27,435 nucleotides of DNA, from the NCBI GenBank assembly GCA_910585875.1, contig CAJUIK010000021.1, forward strand, positions 1 through 27,435, given 5' to 3'. The position numbers and the translations under genes are program-made. Below, piece by piece: positions 21,388 to 27,435 of the stretch (positions are counted from its first letter, which is position 1; each line of letters opens with the position of its first letter). The DNA comes from an uncultured Eubacteriales bacterium (GTDB taxonomy: Bacteria; Bacillota; Clostridia; Oscillospirales; Butyricicoccaceae). Below the pieces are notes generated by a model. That model searched no databases, was not told where the DNA came from, and saw only the letters and a list, made by a program, of their open reading frames with translations.

Positions 21388-22173
21388 ATGGAACAGATCA
21401 AGACTGTTTACGCCATGTACTTCAGCCCCACCCAAACCAGCAAAAAGACAGCCTGCGCCGCCGCCCAGGCCATGGCTCAGAAGTTGGGGGCTTCTATGGA
21501 GCAAATCGACCTGACTCGGCCGGAAAACCGAGGAAAGGCCCGCGCCTTTGGATCGGAGGAGGCGTTGGTTCTGGCCTATCCCGTCTATGGCGGGCGGGCG
21601 CCGGCGCTGCTGGAGGAAACGCTGGAAAAGCTGAATGGCCAGGGAACGCCCGCCGTGGTCTTGGCGGTTTACGGCAACCGAGCCTTTGAAGACGCCCTGT
21701 TAGAGGGGGCGGATTGGCTGCTGAAACAGGGATTCCAGGTCGCCGCCGCCGGCGCGTTTATCGGCGAACATTCTTTCAGCGCGGCGCTGGCCGGAGGAAG
21801 GCCCGACCAGGAGGATCTGAATCAAGCCGCTCGGCTGGGGGAAAAGGCGGCGGAAAAAATCCTGGCGGGCTCTTTGGGCGCTCTGGAACTGCCCGGCGAC
21901 CGGCCTTATAAGGAGAGAGGCCCCGCCAAAGAGGTTTCGCCTCAAATCGCCGACAGTTGCCTCCATTGCGGAACCTGCGCTCAAATCTGCCCCATGGGCG
22001 TCGTCCATGGCGACGACCCCTCTGTCACAGACCCCGGCTGCATCCGCTGCTGCGCCTGCGTCAAAGCCTGTCCCGCCGGCGCCCGGTTTTTTGACGACCC
22101 GGGTATCGCCCAGGCCAAAACCTGGCTGGAAGCCAATTTTGCGGCGCCTCGGCAGCCAGAGTTGTTTTGGTAA
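21388..22173 (+). CDS. Flavodoxin-like protein with two [4Fe-4S] clusters (EFR1-type)
   Basis: The 261-residue cytoplasmic protein joins a flavodoxin-like N-terminal domain (about 1-165) to a bacterial two-cluster ferredoxin (about 188-235). The flavin phosphate loop is SPTQTS (13-18), with an AYPVYGGRAP strand-loop near 63. Cluster ligands are Cys191, 194, 197, 201 and Cys218, 221, 224, 228, each set followed by the typical Pro. This is the EFR1-type architecture, which should shuttle electrons in anaerobic metabolism; partners are unknown. The start at ATG 21388 has AGGAGG 9 bases upstream. It is downstream of a MarR regulator, probably its controller. Confidence 0.93.
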   Translation: MEQIKTVYAMYFSPTQTSKKTACAAAQAMAQKLGASMEQIDLTRPENRGKARAFGSEEALVLAYPVYGGRAPALLEETLEKLNGQGTPAVVLAVYGNRAFEDALLEGADWLLKQGFQVAAAGAFIGEHSFSAALAGGRPDQEDLNQAARLGEKAAEKILAGSLGALELPGDRPYKERGPAKEVSPQIADSCLHCGTCAQICPMGVVHGDDPSVTDPGCIRCCACVKACPAGARFFDDPGIAQAKTWLEANFAAPRQPELFW

Positions 22174-22249
22174 AACGTCGAAGATAGGAGGGGCGATGGA
22201 CGGCGGCAGGCAGCTTGCTGTTTCCAGGCGGCTCCGCTTACGGCGGAAA

Positions 22250-22273
22250 AACAGCGCCGGCTCCGGCGCTGTT
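22250..22273 (-). terminator. Hairpin, possible leftward terminator
   Basis: AACAGCGCC (22250-22258) and GGCGCTGTT (22265-22273) form a 9-bp stem with a 6-base loop. On the minus strand TTTCC follows directly, so it may back up the stronger hairpin at 22333-22366. Confidence 0.45.
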
Positions 22274-22332
22274 GGAACAGGCTGCTCAGCTGGGCCAAGA
22301 GCCGGTAAAATAAAAAGAAAGAGCCAGAGAAC

Positions 22333-22366
22333 AAAAAAACAGAGGCTTACAAGCCTCTGTTTTTTG
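22333..22366. terminator. Bidirectional terminator between the EFR1-type gene and the GNAT remnant
   Basis: AAAAACAGAGGC and GCCTCTGTTTTT flank a TTACAA loop (arms 22339-22346 and 22353-22360, extended by A and T runs). Both strands have a T tract after the stem, so it can end both convergent transcripts. Confidence 0.85.
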
Positions 22367-22394
22367 TTTTCGGCGTCGTCGCGCTGGCTTCGGC

Positions 22395-22924
22395 TTAGTT
22401 CCATTCGTGGCTGAGAATTCGCATCATAATAAAATCGCTGTATTCATTGTTGTAGTAATAGGCATCTTCCAAAACGCCTTCCTGTTTGAAACCGATTTTT
22501 TTGTAGAATTCCAACGCGTCGGTATTCAATCCGACGACTCCGATTGAGACGCGATGCATTTTATACTCATTGAAGGCCATATCGAGCATGATATGAATTG
22601 CCTCTGTCCCATACCCTTTATGCTGCTTATGCTGCATTTTTGGATCGGGAATAATGATCGTAAGATCGGTTTGGCGCCATGCGGGAAACATACGGAGCAG
22701 GCCGGTCTCGCCTATGATGGCGCCGTCGAGATCTGTAATGGTAAACCAGACCGAGTCTCTCGATCGATGGTAATACAGGTTTTTACTTCTTCTTCATCGG
22801 TGGGCTTTTCAAAGCCGCATTGAAACATGATTTGCGGCTGATTGAACCAGTAGGAAAAAAATAGAGCGTCCTCCTCCCGCTGTTCGCGCAGAATGATCCT
22901 TTTCCCTTTGATTTCTTGATTCAT
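22395..22924 (-). pseudogene. GNAT acetyltransferase gene split by a frameshift
   Basis: Two leftward frames together make one GNAT (RimJ/RimL-like) protein of about 176 residues. The first (22924-22712) gives MNQEIKGKRIILREQREEDA and runs to about residue 63 before leaving the family sequence. The second resumes in the -1 frame with VWFTITDLDGAIIGETG and continues through KGYGTEAIHIMLDMAF (acetyl-CoA loop) and ALEFYKKIGFKQEG to the stop at 22395. The break lies at about 22750-22760, where one base appears missing in ACTCGGTCTGG. The segment is more A/T-rich than its neighbours, hinting at recent acquisition. It could be a pseudogene, a sequencing error or a programmed shift; no slippery run is obvious. 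Substrate unknown. Confidence 0.8.
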
Positions 22925-22981
22925 ATGTATTCCTGAACCTTTCTTTGTCTCGGTAAATCCTGCGATTTGCCTTCGTGAAAA

Positions 22982-24376
22982 TCACACCAGCTTCCGGTTT
23001 CTCCATTTGCCGCTTCGGAAGCGCCACAGGGCGGGGAAACTGTTCATAGACCAGTGGGTTCCCATGGCCAGCCACATTCCCACAATGCCGAAATCCAGCC
23101 ACAGGGCGAAGACAAAGGAGAAAAACAGCCGCCCGATCAGCAGGGAGCAGACGGACATCAGCAGGGTGAAGCGGATATCGCCAGCGGCTCGGATAGCCGA
23201 GGGCAGGGGGCCGGAGGTAGTTCCCAGCAGGATGGTCCATATAGTGTGGATGGTCACCAGAACCGTCACATAATGCCGGGCTTCGGGGGAGAGGGCGTAG
23301 AGGTTGAGCGCAAAGGGCAGGGAAATCAGCACGGTGAAATTGACGACCATAGACCCCAACTGGGCCATGCGCAGCATCTTTTTGATGTAATAAGAGGCTT
23401 GGTCATAGTCGGCGGCGCCGACGCATTGGCCTATCACGGTAGTCAGCGCCAGGCCCATGGCGGAGTTGACGATGGTATTCACATTGTCGATGGAAAGGGC
23501 CACGCCGTTGGCGGCGATCTGGGCGGCGCCAAAGGTGGCGATAATGCTGGTCATGGCCACGCGGCACACTTGAAATAGGCCGCTTTCGATGCCGCCGGGA
23601 ATAGCCACCCCCAAAATTCGCCGCAGCAGCCGGCCGTTCCAGCGGAGCATATCCTGAATGCGCAGGAAGATAGGCCGTTTTTTGTCCAGCAGCAGCAGAA
23701 ACATCAGCAAAGCCGCCGCCGCCCGGGAAACGAGCGAGGCTACGGCCACGCCTACCACGCCGGCCCGGAGGACGAAAACCCCGATGGCGTTGCCCGCCAC
23801 ATTGAGGATGTTCATGGCCAAAGAAATCTTCATGGTGACGCTGGATAGGCCCATGGCCCGGAACAGGGCAGTACAGGCGCTGTACGCCGCCATAAAAGGA
23901 TAGGAAAAGGCGGTGATGATCAAATAAGTCAGAGCGGCGTCCATCACCTGAGGGGAGACTTGGCCGAACAGCAGATTGAGCAGCCCCCGGTTGCCAAAGG
24001 CGACGGCGGCCAGGAACAGGGAGGACAGCAGCACGGAAATCATCATCAGCTGCCCGGCGGATTTGCGCCCCTGATCCAAATCCCGGCTGCCGATGTATTG
24101 GGATACGATGATAGCGCCGCCGGCGCCCAGGGCGTTGAACACATAGAGGAACACCCCGTTGACCATATCCACCAGGGACACGCCGGAGATAGCGGCTTCG
24201 CCGGCGTGGGAGACCATCACCGTATCCGCCATGCCCACTGTCATAGCCAGCACCTGTTCGATCACCAGCGGGATGATCAGCGCCTTCAAATCTCGATTGG
24301 AAAACAGTTGCCGCTCCTTCGGAACCCCTTGCCGGGGCTCGACCAAGCGGTTCAATACAGTTGCCAAAGCTGCCAA
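22982..24376 (-). CDS. MATE-family efflux transporter
   Basis: The 464-residue membrane protein has about twelve segments and the two-fold repeat of the MATE (DinF/NorM-like) exporters, which expel drugs or metabolites by Na+/H+ antiport. Recognisable parts are IPLVIEQVLAMTVGMADTVM in helix 1-2, LGAGGAIIVSQYIG, and the second-half IPGGIESGLFQVCRVAMT. The start is TTG 24376, chosen because AAAGGGTGA lies 8 bases upstream and it gives the normal family length; the longer open frame adds 74 residues unlike the family. A promoter is at 24413-24441. An HxlR regulator gene lies 246 bases upstream on the same strand and may control it. Confidence 0.93.
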   Translation of the reverse strand: MAALATVLNRLVEPRQGVPKERQLFSNRDLKALIIPLVIEQVLAMTVGMADTVMVSHAGEAAISGVSLVDMVNGVFLYVFNALGAGGAIIVSQYIGSRDLDQGRKSAGQLMMISVLLSSLFLAAVAFGNRGLLNLLFGQVSPQVMDAALTYLIITAFSYPFMAAYSACTALFRAMGLSSVTMKISLAMNILNVAGNAIGVFVLRAGVVGVAVASLVSRAAAALLMFLLLLDKKRPIFLRIQDMLRWNGRLLRRILGVAIPGGIESGLFQVCRVAMTSIIATFGAAQIAANGVALSIDNVNTIVNSAMGLALTTVIGQCVGAADYDQASYYIKKMLRMAQLGSMVVNFTVLISLPFALNLYALSPEARHYVTVLVTIHTIWTILLGTTSGPLPSAIRAAGDIRFTLLMSVCSLLIGRLFFSFVFALWLDFGIVGMWLAMGTHWSMNSFPALWRFRSGKWRNRKLV

Positions 24377-24412
24377 AACAGATTCACCCTTTCTTGTTTC
24401 TTCCGAGTCCAC

Positions 24413-24441
24413 AGTATACCGGCGGCAGGAAGAAAAAACAA
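24413..24441 (-). promoter_or_regulatory. Promoter of the MATE gene
   Basis: On the minus strand, TTGTTT (24441-24436), a 17-bp spacer and TATACT (24418-24413). The start site would be about 30 bases before the TTG codon. Confidence 0.65.
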
Positions 24442-24622
24442 GAAGGGAAAACAATGTCCCCTGGGAAAGTAGAGATTCCCCGCAAAATCTTAGGGGGGTT
24501 CGCGGAGGCGGGCGGCCAGACAACGGGACGAAAATGAACGAAGCCAAAACTGAGCGCGCCGCCGGCGTTTGCGGGCCCTGGGGGATTCCAGCGCCCAATG
24601 TTCCAGTTCTGAGCGCGTAGGC

Positions 24623-25021
24623 TTATGAATCAGCCCAGTCCAAGCGGGTTACGGCCGCCGCGCCGCCGGGACTGGCGCATTGGGGGTGGGTCAGCTCATA
24701 TTTGTCGCCGGCGTTTTGGGCGCCCCAATGGCACATGGCCTCCAGAATGGGGCACAAGGTCTGGCCCAGGGGCGTCATGGAGTATTCCACCTGCACCGGC
24801 ACGGCGGGGGTGATTTTCCTCTGAATCACGCCGTCCGCCTCCAGCTCCCGCAGCTGGTCGGTCAGCGTCCGCTTATAGGCGGTCCGCAAAAAGCGCAGAA
24901 TCTCCCCATAGCGCTTGGGGCCTTCCCGCATCAGATATTGCAGAATCAATAATTTCCATTTGCCTTCCATCACCTTTAGCGTGACTTCGATTTCGCAGGA
25001 AACTTGAATTTTATCGCTCAT
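24623..25021 (-). CDS. HxlR-family transcriptional regulator
   Basis: The 132-residue protein has the family core: an N-terminal Cys (Cys9 in QVSCEIEVTLKVMEGKWKLL), the winged HTH around LILQYLMREGPKRYGEILRFL and LTDQLRELEADGVIQRK, and the wing-terminal VEYSMTPLGQTLCPILEAMCHWG. HxlR proteins often sense electrophiles or redox signals through cysteines, and this one has several. The start at ATG 25021 follows AAAGGAG by 7 bases. The promoter is at 25180-25208. It lies upstream of, and on the same strand as, the MATE exporter, which is the likely target. Confidence 0.93.
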   Translation of the reverse strand: MSDKIQVSCEIEVTLKVMEGKWKLLILQYLMREGPKRYGEILRFLRTAYKRTLTDQLRELEADGVIQRKITPAVPVQVEYSMTPLGQTLCPILEAMCHWGAQNAGDKYELTHPQCASPGGAAAVTRLDWADS

Positions 25022-25147
25022 CTGCCGGCTCCTTTCTTGAAACGGCGGCGCCGCCCTTTTGCGCTGGGCAAAAACACGGCGCGGTTCAAACAGAGAATGA
25101 AAGAACGTCGTGAAAAGGTCGTCTGTCTGGAAGAAATTTATAAAATT

Positions 25148-25164
25148 CCGGTTGAAAAAACCGG
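25148..25164 (-). other. Short inverted repeat just downstream of the HxlR promoter
   Basis: CCGGTT (25148-25153) and AACCGG (25159-25164) with a 5-base spacer lie about 10 bases past the expected transcription start. It is a candidate operator or a small hairpin. Confidence 0.4.
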
Positions 25165-25179
25165 CGGCAAACTTTTTTT

Positions 25180-25208
25180 ATTATACAATCAATCGGGTGA
25201 AAAAGCAA
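25180..25208 (-). promoter_or_regulatory. Promoter of the HxlR gene
   Basis: On the minus strand, TTGCTT (25208-25203), a 17-bp spacer and perfect TATAAT (25185-25180). It gives a leader of about 150 bases with no ORF recognised. Confidence 0.7.
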
Positions 25209-25261
25209 CCGCGCCGGCCCAGGCCAAAGCCTTTGACTCAGGCGAGGGCCGCTCTGGCACG

Positions 25262-25296
25262 ACAAAAAGAGGCAGGCGGCCAGCCTGCCTCTTTTG
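25262..25296 (-). terminator. Terminator downstream of folT
   Basis: AAAAGAGGCAGGC (25265-25277) and GCCTGCCTCTTTT (25283-25295) form a 13-bp stem with a 5-base loop. On the minus strand TTTTTG follows. It begins 19 bases after the folT stop. Confidence 0.85.
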
Positions 25297-25314
25297 AGTT
25301 GGGAGCTTTGGGAA

Positions 25315-25911
25315 TTATTTGCCGCTTTCCGGCGCCAGGCCGAAGCGGCGCAGAGCGGGCGCCAGAGCCTGGAAAAGCAGAAGCAGCACGGCTACCTCGA
25401 TAGGGATCATGGCCGTGTTTTTCACCAGGCTTTTGGCGGCGTAAAACCAAAAGGCTTTTTTGAACAAAATGGCGTTCCACAGGGAGCCCAGGCCCACGTT
25501 GACCAGATAGGCGATGCAGACCCGGGCGCCGGCCAGCCGGGGCAGGTTGGGCTTCTGCTTATAAAGGAAGAGGCCATAGAAAAACAGGCCCAGCATGGTG
25601 TTCAGCGTGTAGCCCGGGAAAAAGCTGAAGCCGCTGGGGAACAGGAAAAATTCCGTCAAATCGATGACGGCGCCGGCGGCCAGGCCCACGACGGGGCCGC
25701 AGATCATGCCCAGCAGCGCCCGGGGGATGAAGGAAAAATACACCCGCAGGCTTTCGCCTACCGGGATGAACAGAGCCCCCATGGCGATGGAGACGGCGGA
25801 AAGCAGCGCCGCGATCACCAAGGTTCGCAGGTTTCTGGTTTCTTTCAGCGCCTGCCGCCAATATTCCCGGCTGAAGGGGCTGAGATAGCAGTTTTCGTTG
25901 GAATTGGACAT
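25315..25911 (-). CDS. folT: Folate ECF transporter substrate-binding (S) component
   Basis: The 198-residue integral membrane protein has about six membrane segments and fits the FolT-like S component of energy-coupling-factor transporters, which bind folate and use a shared ATPase/EcfT module. Family-like features are NLRTLVIAALLSAVSIAMG, SFIPRALLGMICGPVVGLA, the acidic-aromatic IDLTEFFLFPSG loop, FFPGYTLNTMLGLFFYGLFL and the late RIP-like VNVGLGSLWNAILF. The start at ATG 25911 sits 7 bases after AGGAGG. The leader contains a tetrahydrofolate riboswitch, which independently supports the folate role. No ATPase genes are nearby, so it must use a shared energising module encoded elsewhere. Confidence 0.9.
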   Translation of the reverse strand: MSNSNENCYLSPFSREYWRQALKETRNLRTLVIAALLSAVSIAMGALFIPVGESLRVYFSFIPRALLGMICGPVVGLAAGAVIDLTEFFLFPSGFSFFPGYTLNTMLGLFFYGLFLYKQKPNLPRLAGARVCIAYLVNVGLGSLWNAILFKKAFWFYAAKSLVKNTAMIPIEVAVLLLLFQALAPALRRFGLAPESGK

Positions 25912-25951
25912 AAAAAAACCTCCTCATGTTTGTGTTGCCACATAAGGAGGT
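25912..25951 (-). terminator. Terminator hairpin that also sequesters the folT Shine-Dalgarno
   Basis: Leftward, ACCTCCT-T-ATGT (25951-25940) pairs with ACAT-G-AGGAGGT (25929-25918): 12 bp with one G-T wobble and a 10-base loop. Seven T follow directly and then the folT ATG. The right arm is the folT Shine-Dalgarno AGGAGG. It looks like the riboswitch's expression platform, able to stop transcription and block translation. Confidence 0.8.
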
Positions 25952-25972
25952 CTGGCCGCCGCTCCGATATGT

Positions 25973-26070
25973 GACAGCGGGATGCGGCGGTTAACGGCAA
26001 GCCAAAGCTTTGCGCGGGCAGGGCAACTCCCCGTCCCTGCCGCGCCGGACCATTATCCGCCTACTCTGTC
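25973..26070 (-). ncRNA. Tetrahydrofolate (THF) riboswitch
   Basis: The RNA reads leftward from GACAG (26070-26066), which closes P1 with CTGTC (25977-25973). The conserved AGTAG follows P1, then GGCGG, which pairs with CCGCC before the conserved GCATCC block just ahead of the closing strand. This matches the class I THF riboswitch pattern (AGUAG after P1, GCAUCC before the closing strand), and the length of about 98 nt is right. It lies directly upstream of a FolT-like gene, a known target. Binding of reduced folate should lower folT expression; that is family knowledge. The internal loop has an extra GC-rich hairpin near 26035-26010. Confidence 0.8.
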
Positions 26071-26118
26071 TGGAAGACCCATTCAGTATACACGATTTTT
26101 GCCAAAAGGGAAAGGGGA

Positions 26119-26158
26119 GAAAACAGGCGAAAACAGGCGATTGGGGCCGATTGAGCCG
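26119..26158. repeat. Short tandem repeats between the folT and corA promoters
   Basis: GAAAACAGGC occurs twice in tandem (26119-26138), followed by two imperfect copies of GATTGrGGCC (26139-26158). The function is not evident; it may be slippage or part of an upstream regulatory region. Confidence 0.45.
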
Positions 26159-26207
26159 GCGCGGGCCCGTCAAAAGGCAAAATCGCTTAAAAATTGCGCA
26201 AAAAGGG

Positions 26208-26236
26208 TTGCAGGGAGGCAGATTTGGCGATATAAT
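26208..26236 (+). promoter_or_regulatory. Promoter of the corA transcript
   Basis: TTGCAG (26208-26213), a 17-bp spacer and perfect TATAAT (26231-26236). It leaves a leader of about 140 bases before corA. Confidence 0.75.
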
Positions 26237-26289
26237 GGGGATACGGCTGGCGGAAGCGCCGGCACATGACGAAAAAAGGAGTGAGCGAC

Positions 26290-26367
26290 GTGGGCCCTGA
26301 GCCTCGAAGTTGCAGGCTTATCCATTTGTGCGGCCCCGTCGCGGTCTTGGCGCGCCTGGGGCTTTAG
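26290..26367 (+). CDS. Possible 25-residue leader peptide upstream of corA
   Basis: An ORF of 25 codons starts at GTG 26290, with AAAAAAGGAG 8 bases upstream, as strong a site as the window's real genes. It encodes MGPEPRSCRLIHLCGPVAVL followed by ARLGL and stops at TAG 26365-26367, only one base before the corA Shine-Dalgarno region (AAAGGAG). It contains three prolines and two cysteines. The GTG lies inside a stem in which CGACG-T-GGGCC (26286-26296) pairs with GGCCC-CGTCG (26332-26341), so translation and RNA folding should affect each other. Short leader ORFs controlling Mg2+ transporters are known (mgtL, corL in enterics), but homology is not claimed. Confidence 0.55.
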   Translation: MGPEPRSCRLIHLCGPVAVLARLGL

Positions 26368-26383
26368 AAAGGAGCGTTGAGAT

Positions 26384-27310
26384 ATGATCGCATATTACAA
26401 AACGGAGGCGGGCCGTATGGCTCGCCAGGACGCCCTGTCCCCGGGCTGCTGGGTCAATATGATCCAGCCCGACGAGCAGGAAATCGCCGGCACAGCCCAG
26501 GCCCTGGAAATCGACCCTTCCTTCCTCCGGGCCGCGCTGGACGAAGAGGAGGCCTCCCGCATCGAGGTGGAGGACGGCGTCACCCTAATGGTGGTGGACA
26601 TCCCCTACAGCCGGGAGCAGGAAGACGGCGGCCAGCTGTTTTCCACCCTTCCCCTGGCCATTGTGGTAACGGCCCGAAACGTGGTCACCGTTTCCCTTCA
26701 GGAAACTTCGGTTGTCCGGGATTTCGCCGCCGGCCAGGTGAAAAATGTGGACACCGCCATGCGCACCCGCTTTACCCTGAACTTGATGCTGCGGGCCGCC
26801 GGCAAATACCTGCTGCATCTGCGGCAGATTGAAAAGCTCTCCAGCAAGATCGAGGGCGAGCTCTATAAATCCCTGAAAAACGAAGAGCTGATTCAGCTGC
26901 TGACTTTGGAAAAATCCCTGGTTTATTTCACGACCTCCCTCAAATCCACAGAAACCACCCTGGAAAAGCTGTTCCGGGGCCGGGTTCTGCGGCTTTATGA
27001 GGAGGATCAGGATTTGCTGGAAGACGTTATCATCGAATTCAAGCAGGCCATCGAGATGGCGGATATCTATTCCAGCATCCTCAGCGGCACGATGGACGCC
27101 TTCGCCTCGGTGATTTCCAACAACTTGAATATCATCATGAAGGTGCTCACCGTCATCACCATTTTGATGACGATCCCCAACATTGTGTTCAGTTTTTACG
27201 GCATGAACGTCGTCGATATGCCCTTGCCCTATACCTGGGCGCCCGTGGCTTTGGCCGCCGCCGTCACCGGCCTGACTTGGCTGGTGCTCAAGAAAAAGAA
27301 GATTTATTGA
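26384..27310 (+). CDS. corA: CorA-family magnesium/divalent-cation transporter
   Basis: The 308-residue protein has a large cytoplasmic N-terminal domain (about 1-240) with long helices (RQIEKLSSKIEGELYKSLKN) and two C-terminal membrane helices (about 245-270 and 282-302). The signature YGMN, here FYGMN at 271-275, sits at the end of the first membrane helix and forms the Mg2+ selectivity filter in the pentamer. The basic tail is KKKKIY. The start at ATG 26384 has AAAGGAG upstream. It lies directly after a short leader ORF in a structured 5' region, suggesting attenuation-type control by Mg2+ or by translation. Cobalt or other ions are also possible substrates. Confidence 0.95.
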   Translation: MIAYYKTEAGRMARQDALSPGCWVNMIQPDEQEIAGTAQALEIDPSFLRAALDEEEASRIEVEDGVTLMVVDIPYSREQEDGGQLFSTLPLAIVVTARNVVTVSLQETSVVRDFAAGQVKNVDTAMRTRFTLNLMLRAAGKYLLHLRQIEKLSSKIEGELYKSLKNEELIQLLTLEKSLVYFTTSLKSTETTLEKLFRGRVLRLYEEDQDLLEDVIIEFKQAIEMADIYSSILSGTMDAFASVISNNLNIIMKVLTVITILMTIPNIVFSFYGMNVVDMPLPYTWAPVALAAAVTGLTWLVLKKKKIY

Positions 27311-27317
27311 GAAAAAT

Positions 27318-27348
27318 CAAGCCCTCTGCCGAAAAAGCAGAGGGCTTG
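27318..27348. terminator. Hairpin after corA
   Basis: CAAGCCCTCTGC (27318-27329) and GCAGAGGGCTTG (27337-27348) form a 12-bp stem with a 7-base loop. No T run follows on the plus strand (TCAGA), but the minus strand has GATTTTTC. Its right arm shares bases with the -35 of the next promoter. Confidence 0.65.
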
Positions 27349-27374
27349 TCAGATAGATGGGAATCTGGTAGAAT
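27346..27374 (+). promoter_or_regulatory. Promoter for a gene beyond the window end
   Basis: TTGTCA (27346-27351), a 17-bp spacer and TAGAAT (27369-27374), with TG one base before the -10. The -35 overlaps the hairpin after corA. Confidence 0.6.
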
Positions 27375-27410
27375 ATCGATAAGGCGCTGCTGCAAGAAAA
27401 CGGCGGTTGG

Positions 27411-27432
27411 TCACTCCCTAAAAAGGGGGTGA
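27411..27432 (+). other. Shine-Dalgarno-containing hairpin at the window end
   Basis: TCACTCCCT (27411-27419) and AGGGGGTGA (27424-27432) pair over 9 bp with one G-T wobble and an AAAA loop. The right arm contains a GGGGGTG ribosome-binding-like stretch, probably for a gene starting just past base 27435. Confidence 0.5.
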
Positions 27433-27435
27433 GGC

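Noticed and set aside
22196..22414. Plus-strand ORF starting ATG 22196 with AGGAGGGG upstream
   Set aside because: The ribosome-site-like sequence is attractive, but the frame reads straight through two hairpins including a strong terminator and is Arg/Ser-rich without family features.
25004..25297. Plus-strand 97-codon ORF upstream of folT
   Set aside because: It starts inside the HxlR gene antisense and ends in the folT terminator; no Shine-Dalgarno.
26237..26383. M-box or other known metal riboswitch before corA
   Set aside because: No conserved M-box or NiCo blocks could be matched by eye; the leader is described as an ORF plus stem instead.
1..27435. CRISPR arrays, tRNA or rRNA genes, insertion sequences, prophage genes
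   Set aside because: No regularly spaced repeats, tRNA arm patterns, transposase or phage ORFs were seen on either strand.

Overview
The window is about 27.4 kb of GC-rich bacterial chromosome with dense, mostly house-keeping gene content. The evidence points to an anaerobic Firmicute of the class Clostridia, probably Oscillospiraceae-like. It has a perfect CIRCE operator before groES-groEL, a uvrB-uvrA operon with SOS-like boxes, a folate ECF transporter gene behind a tetrahydrofolate riboswitch, copper-amine-oxidase-type stalk domains, and strong AGGAGG ribosome binding sites with occasional TTG/GTG starts. The taxonomic placement is inference; no rRNA or tRNA gene is visible.

Layout, left to right. 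(1) 1-986: the 5' end of an unknown leftward gene, then about 500 bases that look like a stand-alone leftward transcript with a consensus promoter, a strong terminator and no long ORF. This is the best candidate here for an undescribed RNA. (2) 987-2927, leftward: a cell-wall amidase with an SH3 domain, and an EutH-like permease with no other eut genes. (3) 3150-5252, rightward: groES-groEL under CIRCE control. (4) 5511-9422: a chemoreceptor overlapping an FMN-binding lipoprotein (rightward), convergent with a leftward three-domain protein joining hemerythrin, a degenerate CheX-like domain and a receiver. Together they suggest a redox- or oxygen-linked taxis module. (5) 9567-11823, leftward: a secreted stalk-domain protein followed by an unrecognised protein. 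(6) 12327-14642, rightward: NfeD-like protein, SPFH/stomatin protein and CPBP-family membrane protease. (7) 14694-20590, leftward: uvrA, uvrB and radC. (8) 20701-22173, rightward: a 57-bp tandem hairpin repeat, then a MarR regulator and a flavodoxin-plus-2[4Fe-4S] protein. (9) 22395-25021, leftward: a frameshifted GNAT acetyltransferase, a MATE exporter and an HxlR regulator. (10) 25315-26070, leftward: folT preceded by a THF riboswitch and a terminator hairpin that also contains the folT Shine-Dalgarno. (11) 26208-27310, rightward: corA preceded by a structured leader encoding a 25-residue peptide. The last 90 bases hold a promoter and a Shine-Dalgarno hairpin for a gene outside the window.

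The items most worth following up are the orphan transcript at about 344-839, the corA leader peptide, the hemerythrin-CheX-receiver fusion opposite the chemoreceptor/FMN-lipoprotein pair, and the expression platform of the folT riboswitch. No CRISPR array, insertion sequence, prophage gene or attachment site was seen.
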